A stretch of DNA of 64,000 bases from Demequina aurantiaca (GCF_000975135.1 NZ_BBRF01000001.1:345591-409590); one strand, 5' to 3'. Positions 1 through 8,676 are shown, counted from the first letter of the stretch. Program-made: numbers and translations. Notes: generated from the letters alone by a model not told the origin.

Positions 1-756
1 GACAACTCCGGTCCCGGCCTCATGGCCAGACTTGGCGCCGAGATCGCGGGAACCTTCATGCTGGTGGTGATGGGTGTGGGAACCGCCCTGTTCCTCTCCA
101 TCGGCAACAACGGAACGCTGACCGCTGGCCTCGCGTTCGGCGCGGCGGTCGTCATCGGCGCCACGGCGTTCGGTCACATCTCGGGTGCACACTTCAACTC
201 CGCCATCACCGTGGGCGTCTGGCTCTCGGGCCGATTCCCGGGACGCGACGTCGCGCCGTACATCTTGGCGCAGCTCGTTGGCGCCTCGCTCGCAGGTGGC
301 GCCCTGTACATCATCACGCTCGCCAACCCGCAGATCGTCGACTCCGAGAGCGCGCAGAGCGTCCTCGCCTCGGGCGCCAACATGTTCGGTGAGGGCACTG
401 CCGGCGGTTGGGGTGTTGGAGCCGCAATCCTCGTCGAGGTCATCGCCACCGGCATCCTGGTGCTCGCTGTGCTCGCCGCCACCTCCGTCCGCGGCGTGCG
501 CTCGCTGGCTCCGTTCATCATCGGCCTCACGCTGGCGTTCGTCCTCGTGCTCGCCATCCCCGTCACCAACGGCTCGGTCAACCCGGCCCGGTCTACCGGC
601 ATCGCGCTCTTCGCCGGCACCGATGCCCTGAGCCAGCTCTGGGTGTTCTGGGTCGCGCCGATCGTGGGAGCGGCAATCATCGGCCTGCTGTATCGCGCCT
701 TTGGCCGCGAGGACGAGATCGAGGAAGTAGAGACCATCGACTTCGTCACCGACTAG
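1..756 (+). CDS. MIP-family aquaporin, 5' end probably outside the window
   Basis: A channel of the major intrinsic protein family that passes water or small solutes across the cytoplasmic membrane. The reading frame is open to base 1, and the first ATG is at 22, where the translation already looks like family sequence (MARLGAEIAGTF), so the true start is probably upstream. Six hydrophobic segments are visible. The second pore box is canonical (NPAR, about residue 187 from the ATG at 22). The first box reads HFNSA instead of HFNPA, so the usual proline is serine. The motif GHISGAHFN is otherwise AqpZ-like. A strong hairpin follows the stop. Family assignment is secure; substrate (water or glycerol) cannot be told from this. 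Confidence 0.88.
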   Translation, partial: DNSGPGLMARLGAEIAGTFMLVVMGVGTALFLSIGNNGTLTAGLAFGAAVVIGATAFGHISGAHFNSAITVGVWLSGRFPGRDVAPYILAQLVGASLAGGALYIITLANPQIVDSESAQSVLASGANMFGEGTAGGWGVGAAILVEVIATGILVLAVLAATSVRGVRSLAPFIIGLTLAFVLVLAIPVTNGSVNPARSTGIALFAGTDALSQLWVFWVAPIVGAAIIGLLYRAFGREDEIEEVETIDFVTD

Positions 757-774
757 GTCCTTCAGTTCAACGAT

Positions 775-809
775 AAGCGGGGCCCGTCCACGGTGGACGG
801 GCCCCGCTT
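775..809. terminator. Bidirectional terminator hairpin
   Basis: Near-perfect inverted repeat of 17-base arms (775-791 and 793-809), G/C rich with AA and TT at the ends. It lies between the aquaporin gene (+) and the DUF3017 gene (-), which converge on it, so it probably stops transcription from both sides. Confidence 0.8.
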
Positions 810-858
810 GTCGTATGAGGAACGTCTTGCCGGCCGATGCTGCGGCTGGCTTTGGCTG

Positions 859-1278
859 CTACTCCAGCGGGGTAGCGAATGCCAAGAACAGCAACACGCC
901 ACCGAGTATCGCCAGCGTCGCGACGTCCACGGCACGGCGACGAATGGCGAAGGCCCTCTTGGCTGGCATGACGATGCGTGCGATTGCTCCGCCGATCGCC
1001 AACGCCGCGAACAGCACCAGCGCCAGCTGGACGCTCACCAGCCATGCCAGCGCGACAATCGTGAAGCACGCCACCAGCGCGCCCACGGCGAGCGGCAAGG
1101 GCACCAGCCGCAACTTGGGCAGGATCACGAGTTTGGGCACGGATCCGCTGTGAGTCGCGGCACCGGGCACGCCGTCGCCCGTAGTCCCGTCTCCCAACGT
1201 CTCCTCGCCGAGCGTAGCGTCGCCAGAGTCAGCGGCTTCAGGCGAAGCCGGCTCGGGTGCTGCTGCTTTGGGGGTCAC
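859..1278 (-). CDS. DUF3017 family membrane protein
   Basis: A small membrane protein of about 139 residues with unknown function. The N-terminal third is an acidic, low-complexity Ala/Pro/Glu/Gly segment. The rest has three hydrophobic helices (around VGALVACFTIVALAWL, LALVLFAALAIGGA and LAILGGVLLFLAFA) with a basic loop RRRAVD between the second and third. The frame is open far upstream inside purH, but that part is shadow sequence. The first plausible start in the intergenic zone is GTG at 1278, with AGGA overlapping the purH stop. Gene order purN-purH-DUF3017 is common in actinobacteria, and the spacing suggests one transcript. Confidence 0.72.
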   Translation of the reverse strand: MTPKAAAPEPASPEAADSGDATLGEETLGDGTTGDGVPGAATHSGSVPKLVILPKLRLVPLPLAVGALVACFTIVALAWLVSVQLALVLFAALAIGGAIARIVMPAKRAFAIRRRAVDVATLAILGGVLLFLAFATPLE

Positions 1279-1295
1279 GGAGGTCTCGACAGTTC

Positions 1296-2855
1296 CTAGT
1301 GAAAGAAGTGCCTGGTACCGGTGTGGTACAGGGTGATTCCGGCGTCCTGAGCGGCCTGGATGACCTCCGAGTCCCGCACCGATCCGCCGGGTGAGACCAC
1401 GGCCCGAACGCCAGCGTCGATCAGCACCTGGAGGCCGTCGGCGAACGGGAAGAACGCATCGGACGCGGCAACTGAACCGGTCGCGCGCTCGGCGCCCGCA
1501 CGCTGCACCGCAAGCCCGCACGAGTCCACGCGGTTTACCTGCCCCATGCCGATTCCCACTGCGGCGCCGTCCTTGGCCAGCAGAATGGCGTTCGACTTCA
1601 CCGAGCGGCATGCGCGCCAGGCGAAGTTGAGATCCGCGAGCAGGTCGTCATCTGCAGGCGAGCCGGCGACCAGCTGCCAATGCGACGTGTCGTCACCCGG
1701 TGCGTCGATGCGGTCCGCGACCTGCACCAGCAGGCCGCCGGTGATACGGCGCATCTCCGTGGCCATGGGGGCGGGATCGATCTGCAGAATCCGCAGGTTC
1801 TTCTTGCGGCTGAGCACCTCAACGGCCTCATCGTCAAAGCCGGGGGCCACGACCACCTCGGTGAAGATCTCCGCAATCTGCGCGGCTGCCTCGGAGGTGA
1901 TGTGACGGTTGGCCGCGATGACCCCGCCGAACGCGGAGATGGGGTCCGTGGAGTGGGCGCGAGCGTGCGCCTGCGCGATCGACTCCCCCACCGCGATGCC
2001 GCACGGGTTCGCGTGCTTGATCACCGCGACGGCGGGTCGCTTCTGGTCGTACGCGGCCCTGACCGCGGCATCGGCGTCGAGGTAGTTGTTGAACGACATC
2101 TCCTTGCCGTGCAACTGGCGCGCGTTCGCAATGCCGCCGGAGACCACCGGGTCCGTGTAGACGGCCGCAGGCTGGTGCGGGTTCTCGCCGTAACGCAGCG
2201 ACGCCTTGCGCTCAAACGACGCACCCATCCACTCGGGGAAACCATCACCGTCGTGGCTGGGGGCAACCACATTGCTCATCCACGAGGCCACGTTGAGGTC
2301 ATAGTCCGCGGTGTGGCGGAAGGCCGCCGCCGCGAGCTGCTGCCGCTCCTGCAGCGTGAAGCCGCCATCGGCCACAGCTCCCACCACGTCGCGGTAGGAG
2401 GCGGGGTCAACGACCACGGCGACCGAGGGGTGGTTCTTGGCTGCGGCACGGACCATCGAAGGCCCGCCAATGTCGATCTGCTCAACCGTGTCGTCCTGGC
2501 TAGCGCCGGAGGCGACGGTCTCCGCGAAGGGGTACAGGTTCACCACGACGAGGTCGAAGGCCTCAATGCCGAGCTCCTCGAGCTGCTCGACGTGGTCGGG
2601 CAGGCGGCGGTCAGCAAGGATGCCGGCGTGAATGCGGGGGTGCAGCGTCTTGACGCGACCATCGAGGCACTCCGGGAACCCGGTGACCTCCTCGACGCCG
2701 GTGACGGCAACCCCAGCATCGGCGATCCGAGCGGCCGTGGAACCGGTGGAGACCAACTCGACCCCGGCATCGGCGAGCCCGCGGGCCAGCTCCTCCAGTC
2801 CAGTCTTGTCATAGACGGAGATCAGTGCGCGGCGCACGGGTTGGCGGTTCGACAT
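1296..2855 (-). CDS. purH: Bifunctional AICAR formyltransferase / IMP cyclohydrolase PurH
   Basis: Catalyses the last two steps of de novo purine synthesis: formylation of AICAR with 10-formyl-THF, then ring closure to IMP. At 519 residues it has the usual full length. The N-terminal MGS-like cyclohydrolase domain (about 1-200) shows [21 protein letters not shown] and [15 protein letters not shown]. The C-terminal transformylase domain shows [12 protein letters not shown] and VIKHANPCG, which carries the catalytic Lys-His pair. The start ATG directly abuts the purN stop (TAGATG), indicating translational coupling. Assignment is secure. Confidence 0.98.
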   Translation of the reverse strand: MSNRQPVRRALISVYDKTGLEELARGLADAGVELVSTGSTAARIADAGVAVTGVEEVTGFPECLDGRVKTLHPRIHAGILADRRLPDHVEQLEELGIEAFDLVVVNLYPFAETVASGASQDDTVEQIDIGGPSMVRAAAKNHPSVAVVVDPASYRDVVGAVADGGFTLQERQQLAAAAFRHTADYDLNVASWMSNVVAPSHDGDGFPEWMGASFERKASLRYGENPHQPAAVYTDPVVSGGIANARQLHGKEMSFNNYLDADAAVRAAYDQKRPAVAVIKHANPCGIAVGESIAQAHARAHSTDPISAFGGVIAANRHITSEAAAQIAEIFTEVVVAPGFDDEAVEVLSRKKNLRILQIDPAPMATEMRRITGGLLVQVADRIDAPGDDTSHWQLVAGSPADDDLLADLNFAWRACRSVKSNAILLAKDGAAVGIGMGQVNRVDSCGLAVQRAGAERATGSVAASDAFFPFADGLQVLIDAGVRAVVSPGGSVRDSEVIQAAQDAGITLYHTGTRHFFH

Positions 2856-3518
2856 CTAGCTACCTTCCTCGGTGTGGCCCACCCTCACGGTGCGCCCCTG
2901 AACTGTCCATCCCTCGCGCGCCATCCGGCCCACCGTCGTCACGACCAGGTCGCGCTCGATGTCCTTGATGCGCGCGTGAAGGGATTCCTCGGTGTCATTG
3001 TCCCAGACATCGAGTACCGCCTGAGCGACGATGGGGCCCGTATCCACGCCCGCGTCGACGACGATGACGGTGCAGCCCGTGACCTTGGCGCCACCCTCCA
3101 AGGCGTCTCTCACGCCGTGCGCGCCCGGGTAGGCGGGCAGCAGCGCGGGATGGGTGTTGACGATGCGCCCGCCAAACTGCGCCAGCGACGCGCCGCCCAG
3201 GATCTTCATAAATCCCGCGCACACCACTAAATCTGGGGAGAACGATGCAATGGTTCGGGCCACCGCATCGTCCCATGTGGCGCGGTCGGGAAAGTCTTTG
3301 AGGGACACCACGGCCGTAGGGATGCCGGCGGAGCGCGCGATCTCCAGACCGGTGGCGCTGGCGCGGTCGGCAATGACACCCACGATGCGCGCCCCGTAGC
3401 TCGCGTCGCGACTGGCCCGCTCGATGGCCTCCATGATGGATCCCGTGCCTGAGATCAGCACCACGAGGGACTGGGACGATGCTCGGGAGGGGCTGGGCGG
3501 CGCGTTCCGGTTTGTCAC
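2856..3518 (-). CDS. purN: Phosphoribosylglycinamide formyltransferase PurN
   Basis: Transfers a formyl group from 10-formyl-THF to GAR in purine synthesis. About 220 residues, with the GART signature: LVVLISGTGS near the N terminus, VVCAGFMKILG, and the catalytic block NTHPALLPAYPGAHG followed by TGCTVIVVDAGVDTGPI. I chose GTG at 3518, not the ATG at 3551, because a -10 box TATGCT ends six bases upstream of it, the layout of a leaderless transcript. It is the first gene of the purN-purH-DUF3017 operon and is divergent from the gene at 3569. Confidence 0.95.
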   Translation of the reverse strand: MTNRNAPPSPSRASSQSLVVLISGTGSIMEAIERASRDASYGARIVGVIADRASATGLEIARSAGIPTAVVSLKDFPDRATWDDAVARTIASFSPDLVVCAGFMKILGGASLAQFGGRIVNTHPALLPAYPGAHGVRDALEGGAKVTGCTVIVVDAGVDTGPIVAQAVLDVWDNDTEESLHARIKDIERDLVVTTVGRMAREGWTVQGRTVRVGHTEEGS

Positions 3519-3524
3519 AGGGCG

Positions 3525-3530
3525 AGCATA
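3525..3530 (-). promoter_or_regulatory. -10 box of a leaderless purN promoter
   Basis: TATGCT on the minus strand, with six bases between it and the GTG of purN. No Shine-Dalgarno sequence is visible, so the transcript probably begins at or within a base or two of the start codon. Confidence 0.5.
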
Positions 3531-3568
3531 TCGGCATGCTAGAGGCCACACCTAGTACAAGGAGTCGC

Positions 3569-4033
3569 GTGACCGACGACAAGCAGCCACCCTCGGGCGG
3601 CTCAGCGGGACCAAAGAACGCGGCACCATCCGAGGCGTCGGCCACGGAGTTGACGCCGCGCGCCCGCCTCTACACCCGGTTATTCATGGGTTCGCTGGTC
3701 GTGACGCTGCTGCTGTACTTCATGTCGATCCCGTTCATCTACTTCGCGTGGATCTCCGCGCCCGCGACCATCGTGTTCGCGATCCTCTCACTGGTGGCCT
3801 CACGAGCCCAGAAGAAGATCACGGGGCTGCGGCTGGGGCTGTCGATGGGAATCGTGCTCGCCGGGCTGTCGATGGTGCTGGCGCTGGGCGTGTGGGTCTT
3901 CCAGGACGCGATCATCGCACAGCGCGACTGCATGGCGCGGGCGCTCACGAACACCGCTCAAAAGCAGTGCGACGATGCATACGACGAGGCTTACCAGGCC
4001 GAGCTCGAGAAGTTCGGGCTCACTCTTCCGTAG
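3569..4033 (+). CDS. Small membrane protein of unknown function
   Basis: I do not recognise this 154-residue protein. Start GTG at 3569 is supported by AAGGAG at 3559-3564. Residues 1-30 are polar and low in complexity. Hydrophobic stretches follow: RLFMGSLVVTLLLYFMSIPFIYFAW, SAPATIVFAILSLVAS and LGLSMGIVLAGLSMVLALGVWVF, then a polar helical tail of about 45 residues with two cysteines (QRDC and KQC) some 15 residues apart. With three membrane segments the tail would lie on the opposite side from the N terminus, so the cysteines could form a disulphide if they are outside. The gene overlaps the 3' end of the convergent DUF6350 gene by 14 bases. Confidence 0.7.
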   Translation: MTDDKQPPSGGSAGPKNAAPSEASATELTPRARLYTRLFMGSLVVTLLLYFMSIPFIYFAWISAPATIVFAILSLVASRAQKKITGLRLGLSMGIVLAGLSMVLALGVWVFQDAIIAQRDCMARALTNTAQKQCDDAYDEAYQAELEKFGLTLP

Positions 4034-5363
4034 CCGTAGAGAGTGCGGCCGGGCTCTTGGTCTTTACCGCACTCTTGGTCGTGACCGTGCCGTGAGTTTT
4101 TACCGTGCCGGACACTGGCTTGTCAGGAGTGGCGGGCTTGGCAGCAGGGGCCGGTGTGGGCGTTTTTCCTTGTCCCACGCGGGGTACGAGGACGCGCCGA
4201 ATCAGAAACTCGAGCCCACCCACCACGGCGAACCCCGCCGCGACCAGCCCTGAGCTCACGAGTGCGACCGGCAGCCACGACACCCCCGCCTCACTCATAC
4301 GGCCGGGGCCCAACGAGCCGCTGGCGATGATGCCGAGTCCCGCGACGGACGCACCCACCACGACGACGGCGACCACGGAGGCCTTCACGTCCGCCCAGTG
4401 CAGGTCCAGGCGGCGGCGCATGGCGAAGCGGGCGATGGCCGCGACCACGATCAGCACGACGGGCGCCCACACCAAAACGCCGCCCGATGCAGAGGGTAGG
4501 GCTCCCAGGAGGGGGACGTTGGGCAGGGCGCCGACTTCCAGGGTCTGCGGAGAGTAGAGGCTGTTTCCTCCCACGATGAAGCCCTGTCCGGTGAGCCACG
4601 CGAGCATCCACACCACCATGACGGGGACGTAGAGGGTCTCGGTCACGGCGAGCAACGTGCCGCCCACCGCGTCGAGCCCCAGGGAGGACGACGAATCAGC
4701 AATGGCCTCGCGGCCCGTGAAAGCGAAAGCCGCGCCCACGAGTGCGGCGGCGAACAGCATCAGCATCAACGTCCCGGCCCCCAGGCGCACCCCGGTGCGC
4801 ACCCACAACGGGATGCGGTCAAGCCAGCCGAACTCGGCGCCGTGGGCGCGCCAAATACCCCAAGCAACCGACGGTGCCGCCATGAGGACCGCAACGACGG
4901 TGGCCGTGGTGACGGCCGTGACAGCATCGGCCGAGCGGGCGTACATGATGGAGGCGACGATCGCGACGGTGCCGGCGTACGAACCAACGGCGATGGCCCA
5001 ACTGCCCCAGGAGCGGGTTGCGAACCGGCGCGCGATGGCGACCAGCATCGCCATGGAGATGAGAGTCAGTCCCAGCGGCGCGATGGAGAACGTCGCCTGC
5101 GGGGTCACCAGGGCGACGCCGTGTGCGAGGAGCCAGAAGTGTGTCCCGAGGCTGGTGGCGCCCGCCCAGTCGACGTTGGTGGAACTGTCCGCCGTGGGAG
5201 CCGATGCGGCGATGGTCAAGGCGGGTGCGATCACCATGAGCAGCGACAGCAGCGCCGCCTGCGAACCCACCAGGATCCCGCCGAACCATTCCGGTACCCC
5301 GGTCAGCGACTCGCGTACGCGTTTGCGCGCACTGCTGAGGTCGCTGGTGAGGGATCGTGCCAT
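4020..5363 (-). CDS. DUF6350 family polytopic membrane protein
   Basis: A 447-residue integral membrane protein of the actinobacterial DUF6350 type, often found next to purN. Roughly ten hydrophobic segments are visible, from GILVGSQAALLSLLMVIAPAL near residue 30 to LVSSGLVAAGFAVVGGLEF near 380. The last 60 residues are a Thr/Pro/Lys/Ala tail with repeated KT and TK pairs, probably cytoplasmic. Function is unknown. The downstream end overlaps the convergent gene at 3569-4033. The family call rests on my recognition of the architecture and on gene context. Confidence 0.72.
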   Translation of the reverse strand: MARSLTSDLSSARKRVRESLTGVPEWFGGILVGSQAALLSLLMVIAPALTIAASAPTADSSTNVDWAGATSLGTHFWLLAHGVALVTPQATFSIAPLGLTLISMAMLVAIARRFATRSWGSWAIAVGSYAGTVAIVASIMYARSADAVTAVTTATVVAVLMAAPSVAWGIWRAHGAEFGWLDRIPLWVRTGVRLGAGTLMLMLFAAALVGAAFAFTGREAIADSSSSLGLDAVGGTLLAVTETLYVPVMVVWMLAWLTGQGFIVGGNSLYSPQTLEVGALPNVPLLGALPSASGGVLVWAPVVLIVVAAIARFAMRRRLDLHWADVKASVVAVVVVGASVAGLGIIASGSLGPGRMSEAGVSWLPVALVSSGLVAAGFAVVGGLEFLIRRVLVPRVGQGKTPTPAPAAKPATPDKPVSGTVKTHGTVTTKSAVKTKSPAALSTATEE

Positions 5364-5424
5364 GGGTCTATGGTCGCCCGTGGCCCACCAAAAACGACGG
5401 AACGGCTCGCGCCAAGGAGGGGTT

Positions 5425-6240
5425 CTACTTCTCGGCTCCGGCCACCATGCCCTTCATGAACCACTTCTGCAGGAAGAGATAGGCAATCAGCACCGGTGCC
5501 AAGGCCAGCAATGCCGCCGCCGCCGCCGCCCCAAGGTTGCTCGACTGCGTCGAGAAGAACGACGCGATTGCGGGGGCGATTGTCTGTACATCCGGCTTGG
5601 TGAGGATGTAGCTCGACAACGCATACTCATTCCACGTCGCAATTCCAGTGAGGATGATGACCGTAGCGGTCACTGGCTTGAGGAGGGGAAAGACCACATG
5701 AAACAGCACTTGGAAGAGGTTCGCTCCGTCAAGCCTGGCGGCCTCCTCTAGCGAGGTGGGAATAGTGCGAAGGAACGCCGCGTAGAGAAACACACTGAGC
5801 GATAGGTGCGTCGTCACCATCACCAGGATGATTCCCCAGTAGGTATTGATCGCGCCGAAGTCACTCATCATGGAGTACAACGGCACCAAGATGCTCAGCG
5901 GCGGAACCATGATCATACTGAGGATGAGGACCATGACGACCTTGTTGACCCAGGTCTTGCGGCGAGCGAGCGGGTAGGCGGCAAGCGCGCCCAGGACACA
6001 AACCAGCAGCGTGGAGACCCCGGTGACAACGATGCTGTTGAAGATCGCGCGGAGAATGTTCCCATCTCCAAGCGCGCTCGCGAAGTTTCCGAAATAGAAC
6101 TCGGTAGGTGGAAGCAACTGCGACGAGAGATCCGTCTTGGGCTTGAGCGAGGTGGTGAACGCGACGTAGAAGGGCAGCAGTTGCACAAAGCAAACGACGA
6201 TGAGTCCGACGGCAACGAGAGGTTTGGAGATTCTGGTCAT
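5425..6240 (-). CDS. Carbohydrate ABC transporter permease (MalG type)
   Basis: Inner-membrane permease of a CUT1-family sugar importer, 271 residues, with six hydrophobic segments. The cytoplasmic EAA loop that docks the ATPase is present as EEAARLDGANLFQVLFHVVFPLLKP at about residues 165-190. The C terminus LFLQKWFMKGMVAGAEK is typical of MalG-like permeases. It starts four bases after the upstream permease, so the two are co-translated. No ATPase gene follows; see the MsmK-like gene at 51145. The substrate is inferred from the neighbouring sulfatase and alpha-galactosidase. Confidence 0.93.
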   Translation of the reverse strand: MTRISKPLVAVGLIVVCFVQLLPFYVAFTTSLKPKTDLSSQLLPPTEFYFGNFASALGDGNILRAIFNSIVVTGVSTLLVCVLGALAAYPLARRKTWVNKVVMVLILSMIMVPPLSILVPLYSMMSDFGAINTYWGIILVMVTTHLSLSVFLYAAFLRTIPTSLEEAARLDGANLFQVLFHVVFPLLKPVTATVIILTGIATWNEYALSSYILTKPDVQTIAPAIASFFSTQSSNLGAAAAAALLALAPVLIAYLFLQKWFMKGMVAGAEK

Positions 6241-6244
6241 TGTT

Positions 6245-7168
6245 CTAGGCCTCCAGCTGCTTGCGACCGAGCATCTTGTTCATGACGAGAGTGACCGCGA
6301 GGATGATGACGAAGAGTGCGACGCCCATGGCGGATGCGTACCCAGCGTTCTGGTTGTCGAAGTAGGTGATGCTGATGAGCGTCGAGACGGAGTTGGTCGA
6401 ATAGCCGGGCCCGCCATTTGTCAAAATCTTGATGATGTCGAAGAGTTTGAGCCCACCGATGAGGTTGAGCACGATGCTCGTCGCGAATGCGGGCTGCAGG
6501 AGCGGCACCGTGACGTAGCGAAACTTGTGCCAGGTGGACGCACCGTCGAGGCTTGCCGCCTCGTAGTACATCTCGGGAATCGACTGCAGACCCGCCAAGT
6601 AGATGATCATCGAAATGCCCATGAACTGAAGGCTGTTGATGGCCACAATGATGGCGACGGCGTTCCCGGAGTCCGCGAACCAGGCGACCCTGTCGCCACC
6701 GAGCGCGACCACAATCTCGTTGAAGGCACCGTCGTTGTACTGAAGGAGCAGGTAATACATCGTGCCCATGATCACGGGCGAGACCAGGACCGGCAGATAG
6801 ACAATTGCACGGGCGGTCGTGCGGCCTCGGAACTTCCTGTCGAGTGCGAGCGCTAGCCCCAGCCCAAATATCTGCTGGAGGATCATGCTGCCCACCCCAT
6901 AAATGAAGGTGTTGACAAGCGACTGACCGAAGACTGGGTCAGTAAAGAGGCGGCTGAAGTTGTCGAAGCCCACAAAGCTACGCGCGGCGCTGTAGCCATT
7001 CCAGTCGGTAAACGCTAGTCCGATGCCGCTGACCAGCGGGTACACCATGAAAATCGCGAAAAGGATGAGCGCAGGAATGTAGAGCAGATTGATGAGACCA
7101 CTACCGCGGTGAGTCTTCGCGCGGTAGCCCCGGGTTCTCTGGGTGGTCTTGAGACGTGTGGTAGCCAT
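6245..7168 (-). CDS. Carbohydrate ABC transporter permease (MalF type)
   Basis: Partner permease of the CUT1 sugar importer, 307 residues. A basic cytoplasmic N terminus (residues 1-25) precedes six hydrophobic segments. The EAA loop reads YEAASLDGASTWHKFRYVTVPLLQP at about residues 205-230. It lies between the binding-protein gene and the MalG-type permease, the usual order. A stem-loop at 7196-7231 separates it from the binding-protein gene and may set the higher level of the latter. Confidence 0.93.
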   Translation of the reverse strand: MATTRLKTTQRTRGYRAKTHRGSGLINLLYIPALILFAIFMVYPLVSGIGLAFTDWNGYSAARSFVGFDNFSRLFTDPVFGQSLVNTFIYGVGSMILQQIFGLGLALALDRKFRGRTTARAIVYLPVLVSPVIMGTMYYLLLQYNDGAFNEIVVALGGDRVAWFADSGNAVAIIVAINSLQFMGISMIIYLAGLQSIPEMYYEAASLDGASTWHKFRYVTVPLLQPAFATSIVLNLIGGLKLFDIIKILTNGGPGYSTNSVSTLISITYFDNQNAGYASAMGVALFVIILAVTLVMNKMLGRKQLEA

Positions 7169-7195
7169 GGATTCGACTCCTTTGTCGAGAAGGGT

Positions 7196-7231
7196 GTGGG
7201 GCGGGCAACCTCAGCGGACTACCCGCCCCAC
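7196..7231 (-). terminator. Intra-operon stem-loop after the binding-protein gene
   Basis: Perfect 10-base arms (7196-7205 and 7222-7231) with a 16-base loop in the gap between the binding-protein stop and the first permease. No T tract follows. Such hairpins usually cause partial termination or protect the 3' end of the binding-protein mRNA; this role is inferred. Confidence 0.55.
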
Positions 7232-7244
7232 GACGACGATGAAC

Positions 7245-8534
7245 CTACTTGGTCTGTCCGTACAGGTTGTCGAACGTCGTCTTCATCTGTTCGGTCGCGT
7301 CCGCAGTGCTGGCCTGCTCGGTAATGACGCTGTCCGTGGTGACCTGCATCGCATCCCACGAGCCATTGGGGAGGTACACACGGTCGAAGTACGGCACCAC
7401 GGGCGTATTCGCTTCCGTGACCCACTCATCGAAGCTGGGCTGAATGGGACCGAGGTCCATCGTGCCGGTCGTGAGACCAGGAGGTGAACTTGAGGCAGCG
7501 GCGAGGTCGGTTACGTTCTCCGCGAGGAAGTTCACGAAGTCCGTCGCCACTTCCGTGTTCTCTGAACTCTTGGACACACCGAAGGCGGTGCGCTCTCCAC
7601 CCACAAGGTACTTGGGTCCACCCGTGTTTGAAGGCATCGGGATGAACCCCAGGTTCACATCGGGGTTAAAGCTCAACGCGTTGTCAAACAGCAGTGACGG
7701 ACCAAATTCGAAGGCGGCCTGGCCTTGAGCGAGGGCCTTCGCCATGTCGTCCCGCGAGGCGGACGAGTAGTCAGGGTTGATGTATCCCGCCTCACCCCAG
7801 CTGTGGATGATGTCGAGCATCTCCTGGTAAGCCGAGGAGACGAACGTGCCGTCCGTCATCTCGGTGAGCTGGTTGTCATTAAAGGTGCCACTCACCACGC
7901 GGTCGGCGACTGCGGCTGAAAGCGGCTTGCCGCCAATGTAGACGGGTGAGACGGTATCCGAGTTGACCTTGTCGGCAGCCGCCGCGAAATCGTCCCATGA
8001 GTCGATCCCTGCGGGATCAACGCCAGCGTCCTTCAGGACATCTGCGTTGTAGATGATGCCTGAGATGTCAATGTTGGTTGGCATCGCGAAGATCTCGCCA
8101 TCGGCGGTGACCATGGTGGTCTCGAGCGAAGGGATGACATCGTCGGCCCACGGCTGGTCCTGCAGGGGAAGCAGGAACTCGCCGTACCGCAGCACTGACC
8201 ACCCGTGGGTGTTCCAGATATCCGGGGCGTCGTCCGCGGCGAGACGTACCTTCATGTTCGCCTCGTAGTCCTCGCCTGCGGGCACCAGATCGATGGTGAC
8301 GCCCTCGTGGTCCGCTTCGTACTGGGCCGCGAGTTCCTTAAGTGCCTGGGCCTCGGTGTCATCGACCGCGAGTCCAGTTTGGAACTCGATCGTGGCATCG
8401 ACGCTGCCAGAACTCTCGCCACTGCCGCTGCCGGCGTCGCCGTCATCTGATGAGCATCCAGCGAGCGCGAGGGCACCCACGAGTGCGACAACAGATGCTG
8501 TCTTGACAGACCTCATTGTCTTGCCTGACTTCAT
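7245..8534 (-). CDS. Sugar ABC transporter substrate-binding lipoprotein
   Basis: Extracellular solute-binding protein of the CUT1 class (SBP family 1), 429 residues. It has a lipoprotein signal peptide with lipobox LALAGC about residue 26, then an acidic Ser/Gly linker and the fold start IEFQTGLAVDDTEAQALKEL. The motif YEADHEGVTIDLV and a C-terminal FDNLYGQTK fit the family. The start ATG at 8534 has GGAAAGG seven bases upstream. A second in-frame ATG six codons later lies in an 18-base tandem duplication. It is the first gene of the transporter operon and is divergent from the LacI gene. The ligand is not readable; a sulfated galactoside is inferred. Confidence 0.93.
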   Translation of the reverse strand: MKSGKTMRSVKTASVVALVGALALAGCSSDDGDAGSGSGESSGSVDATIEFQTGLAVDDTEAQALKELAAQYEADHEGVTIDLVPAGEDYEANMKVRLAADDAPDIWNTHGWSVLRYGEFLLPLQDQPWADDVIPSLETTMVTADGEIFAMPTNIDISGIIYNADVLKDAGVDPAGIDSWDDFAAAADKVNSDTVSPVYIGGKPLSAAVADRVVSGTFNDNQLTEMTDGTFVSSAYQEMLDIIHSWGEAGYINPDYSSASRDDMAKALAQGQAAFEFGPSLLFDNALSFNPDVNLGFIPMPSNTGGPKYLVGGERTAFGVSKSSENTEVATDFVNFLAENVTDLAAASSSPPGLTTGTMDLGPIQPSFDEWVTEANTPVVPYFDRVYLPNGSWDAMQVTTDSVITEQASTADATEQMKTTFDNLYGQTK

Positions 8535-8544
8535 TGTCTTGCCT
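8509..8544 (-). repeat. 18-base tandem duplication covering the start codon
   Basis: Two adjacent 18-base units (8509-8526 and 8527-8544) that differ at one base. Each carries an ATG preceded by AGGCAAGACA. The duplication is in frame and gives MKSGKT-MRSVKT at the N terminus of the binding protein, so two start sites with the same upstream context exist. Confidence 0.85.
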
Positions 8545-8631
8545 TTCCATTCATGTTCGGAAACTGACGGGACGAGACGTTACACGAATAACTATCTGAT
8601 TGGCAACACCAAGAAATTCAACCGATCCGTG

Positions 8632-8644
8632 CGTAAACGTTACG
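8632..8644. promoter_or_regulatory. Candidate LacI-family operator
   Basis: CGTAA-ACG-TTACG, an inverted repeat around an AACGTT core as in many LacI/GalR-type operators. It lies just upstream of the -35 box of the lacI promoter. A partial copy (ACGTTAC) occurs 60 bases away at 8577-8583, on the binding-protein side, so one repressor could hold both divergent promoters. Confidence 0.5.
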
Positions 8645-8646
8645 AT

Positions 8647-8676
8647 TTGACTGCAGTAACTTCCAGAGGGCATACT
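8647..8676 (+). promoter_or_regulatory. Promoter of the lacI-sulfatase-galactosidase operon
   Basis: TTGACT at 8647-8652 and CATACT at 8671-8676 with an 18-base spacer, directly after the candidate operator. It would start transcription near 8683, about 55 bases before the lacI start codon. Confidence 0.5.

Noticed and set aside
1680-3230. 516-codon plus-strand frame opposite purH and purN
   Set aside because: Arg/Val/Asp/Gly-rich shadow of well-identified purine genes; typical of high-GC antisense frames.
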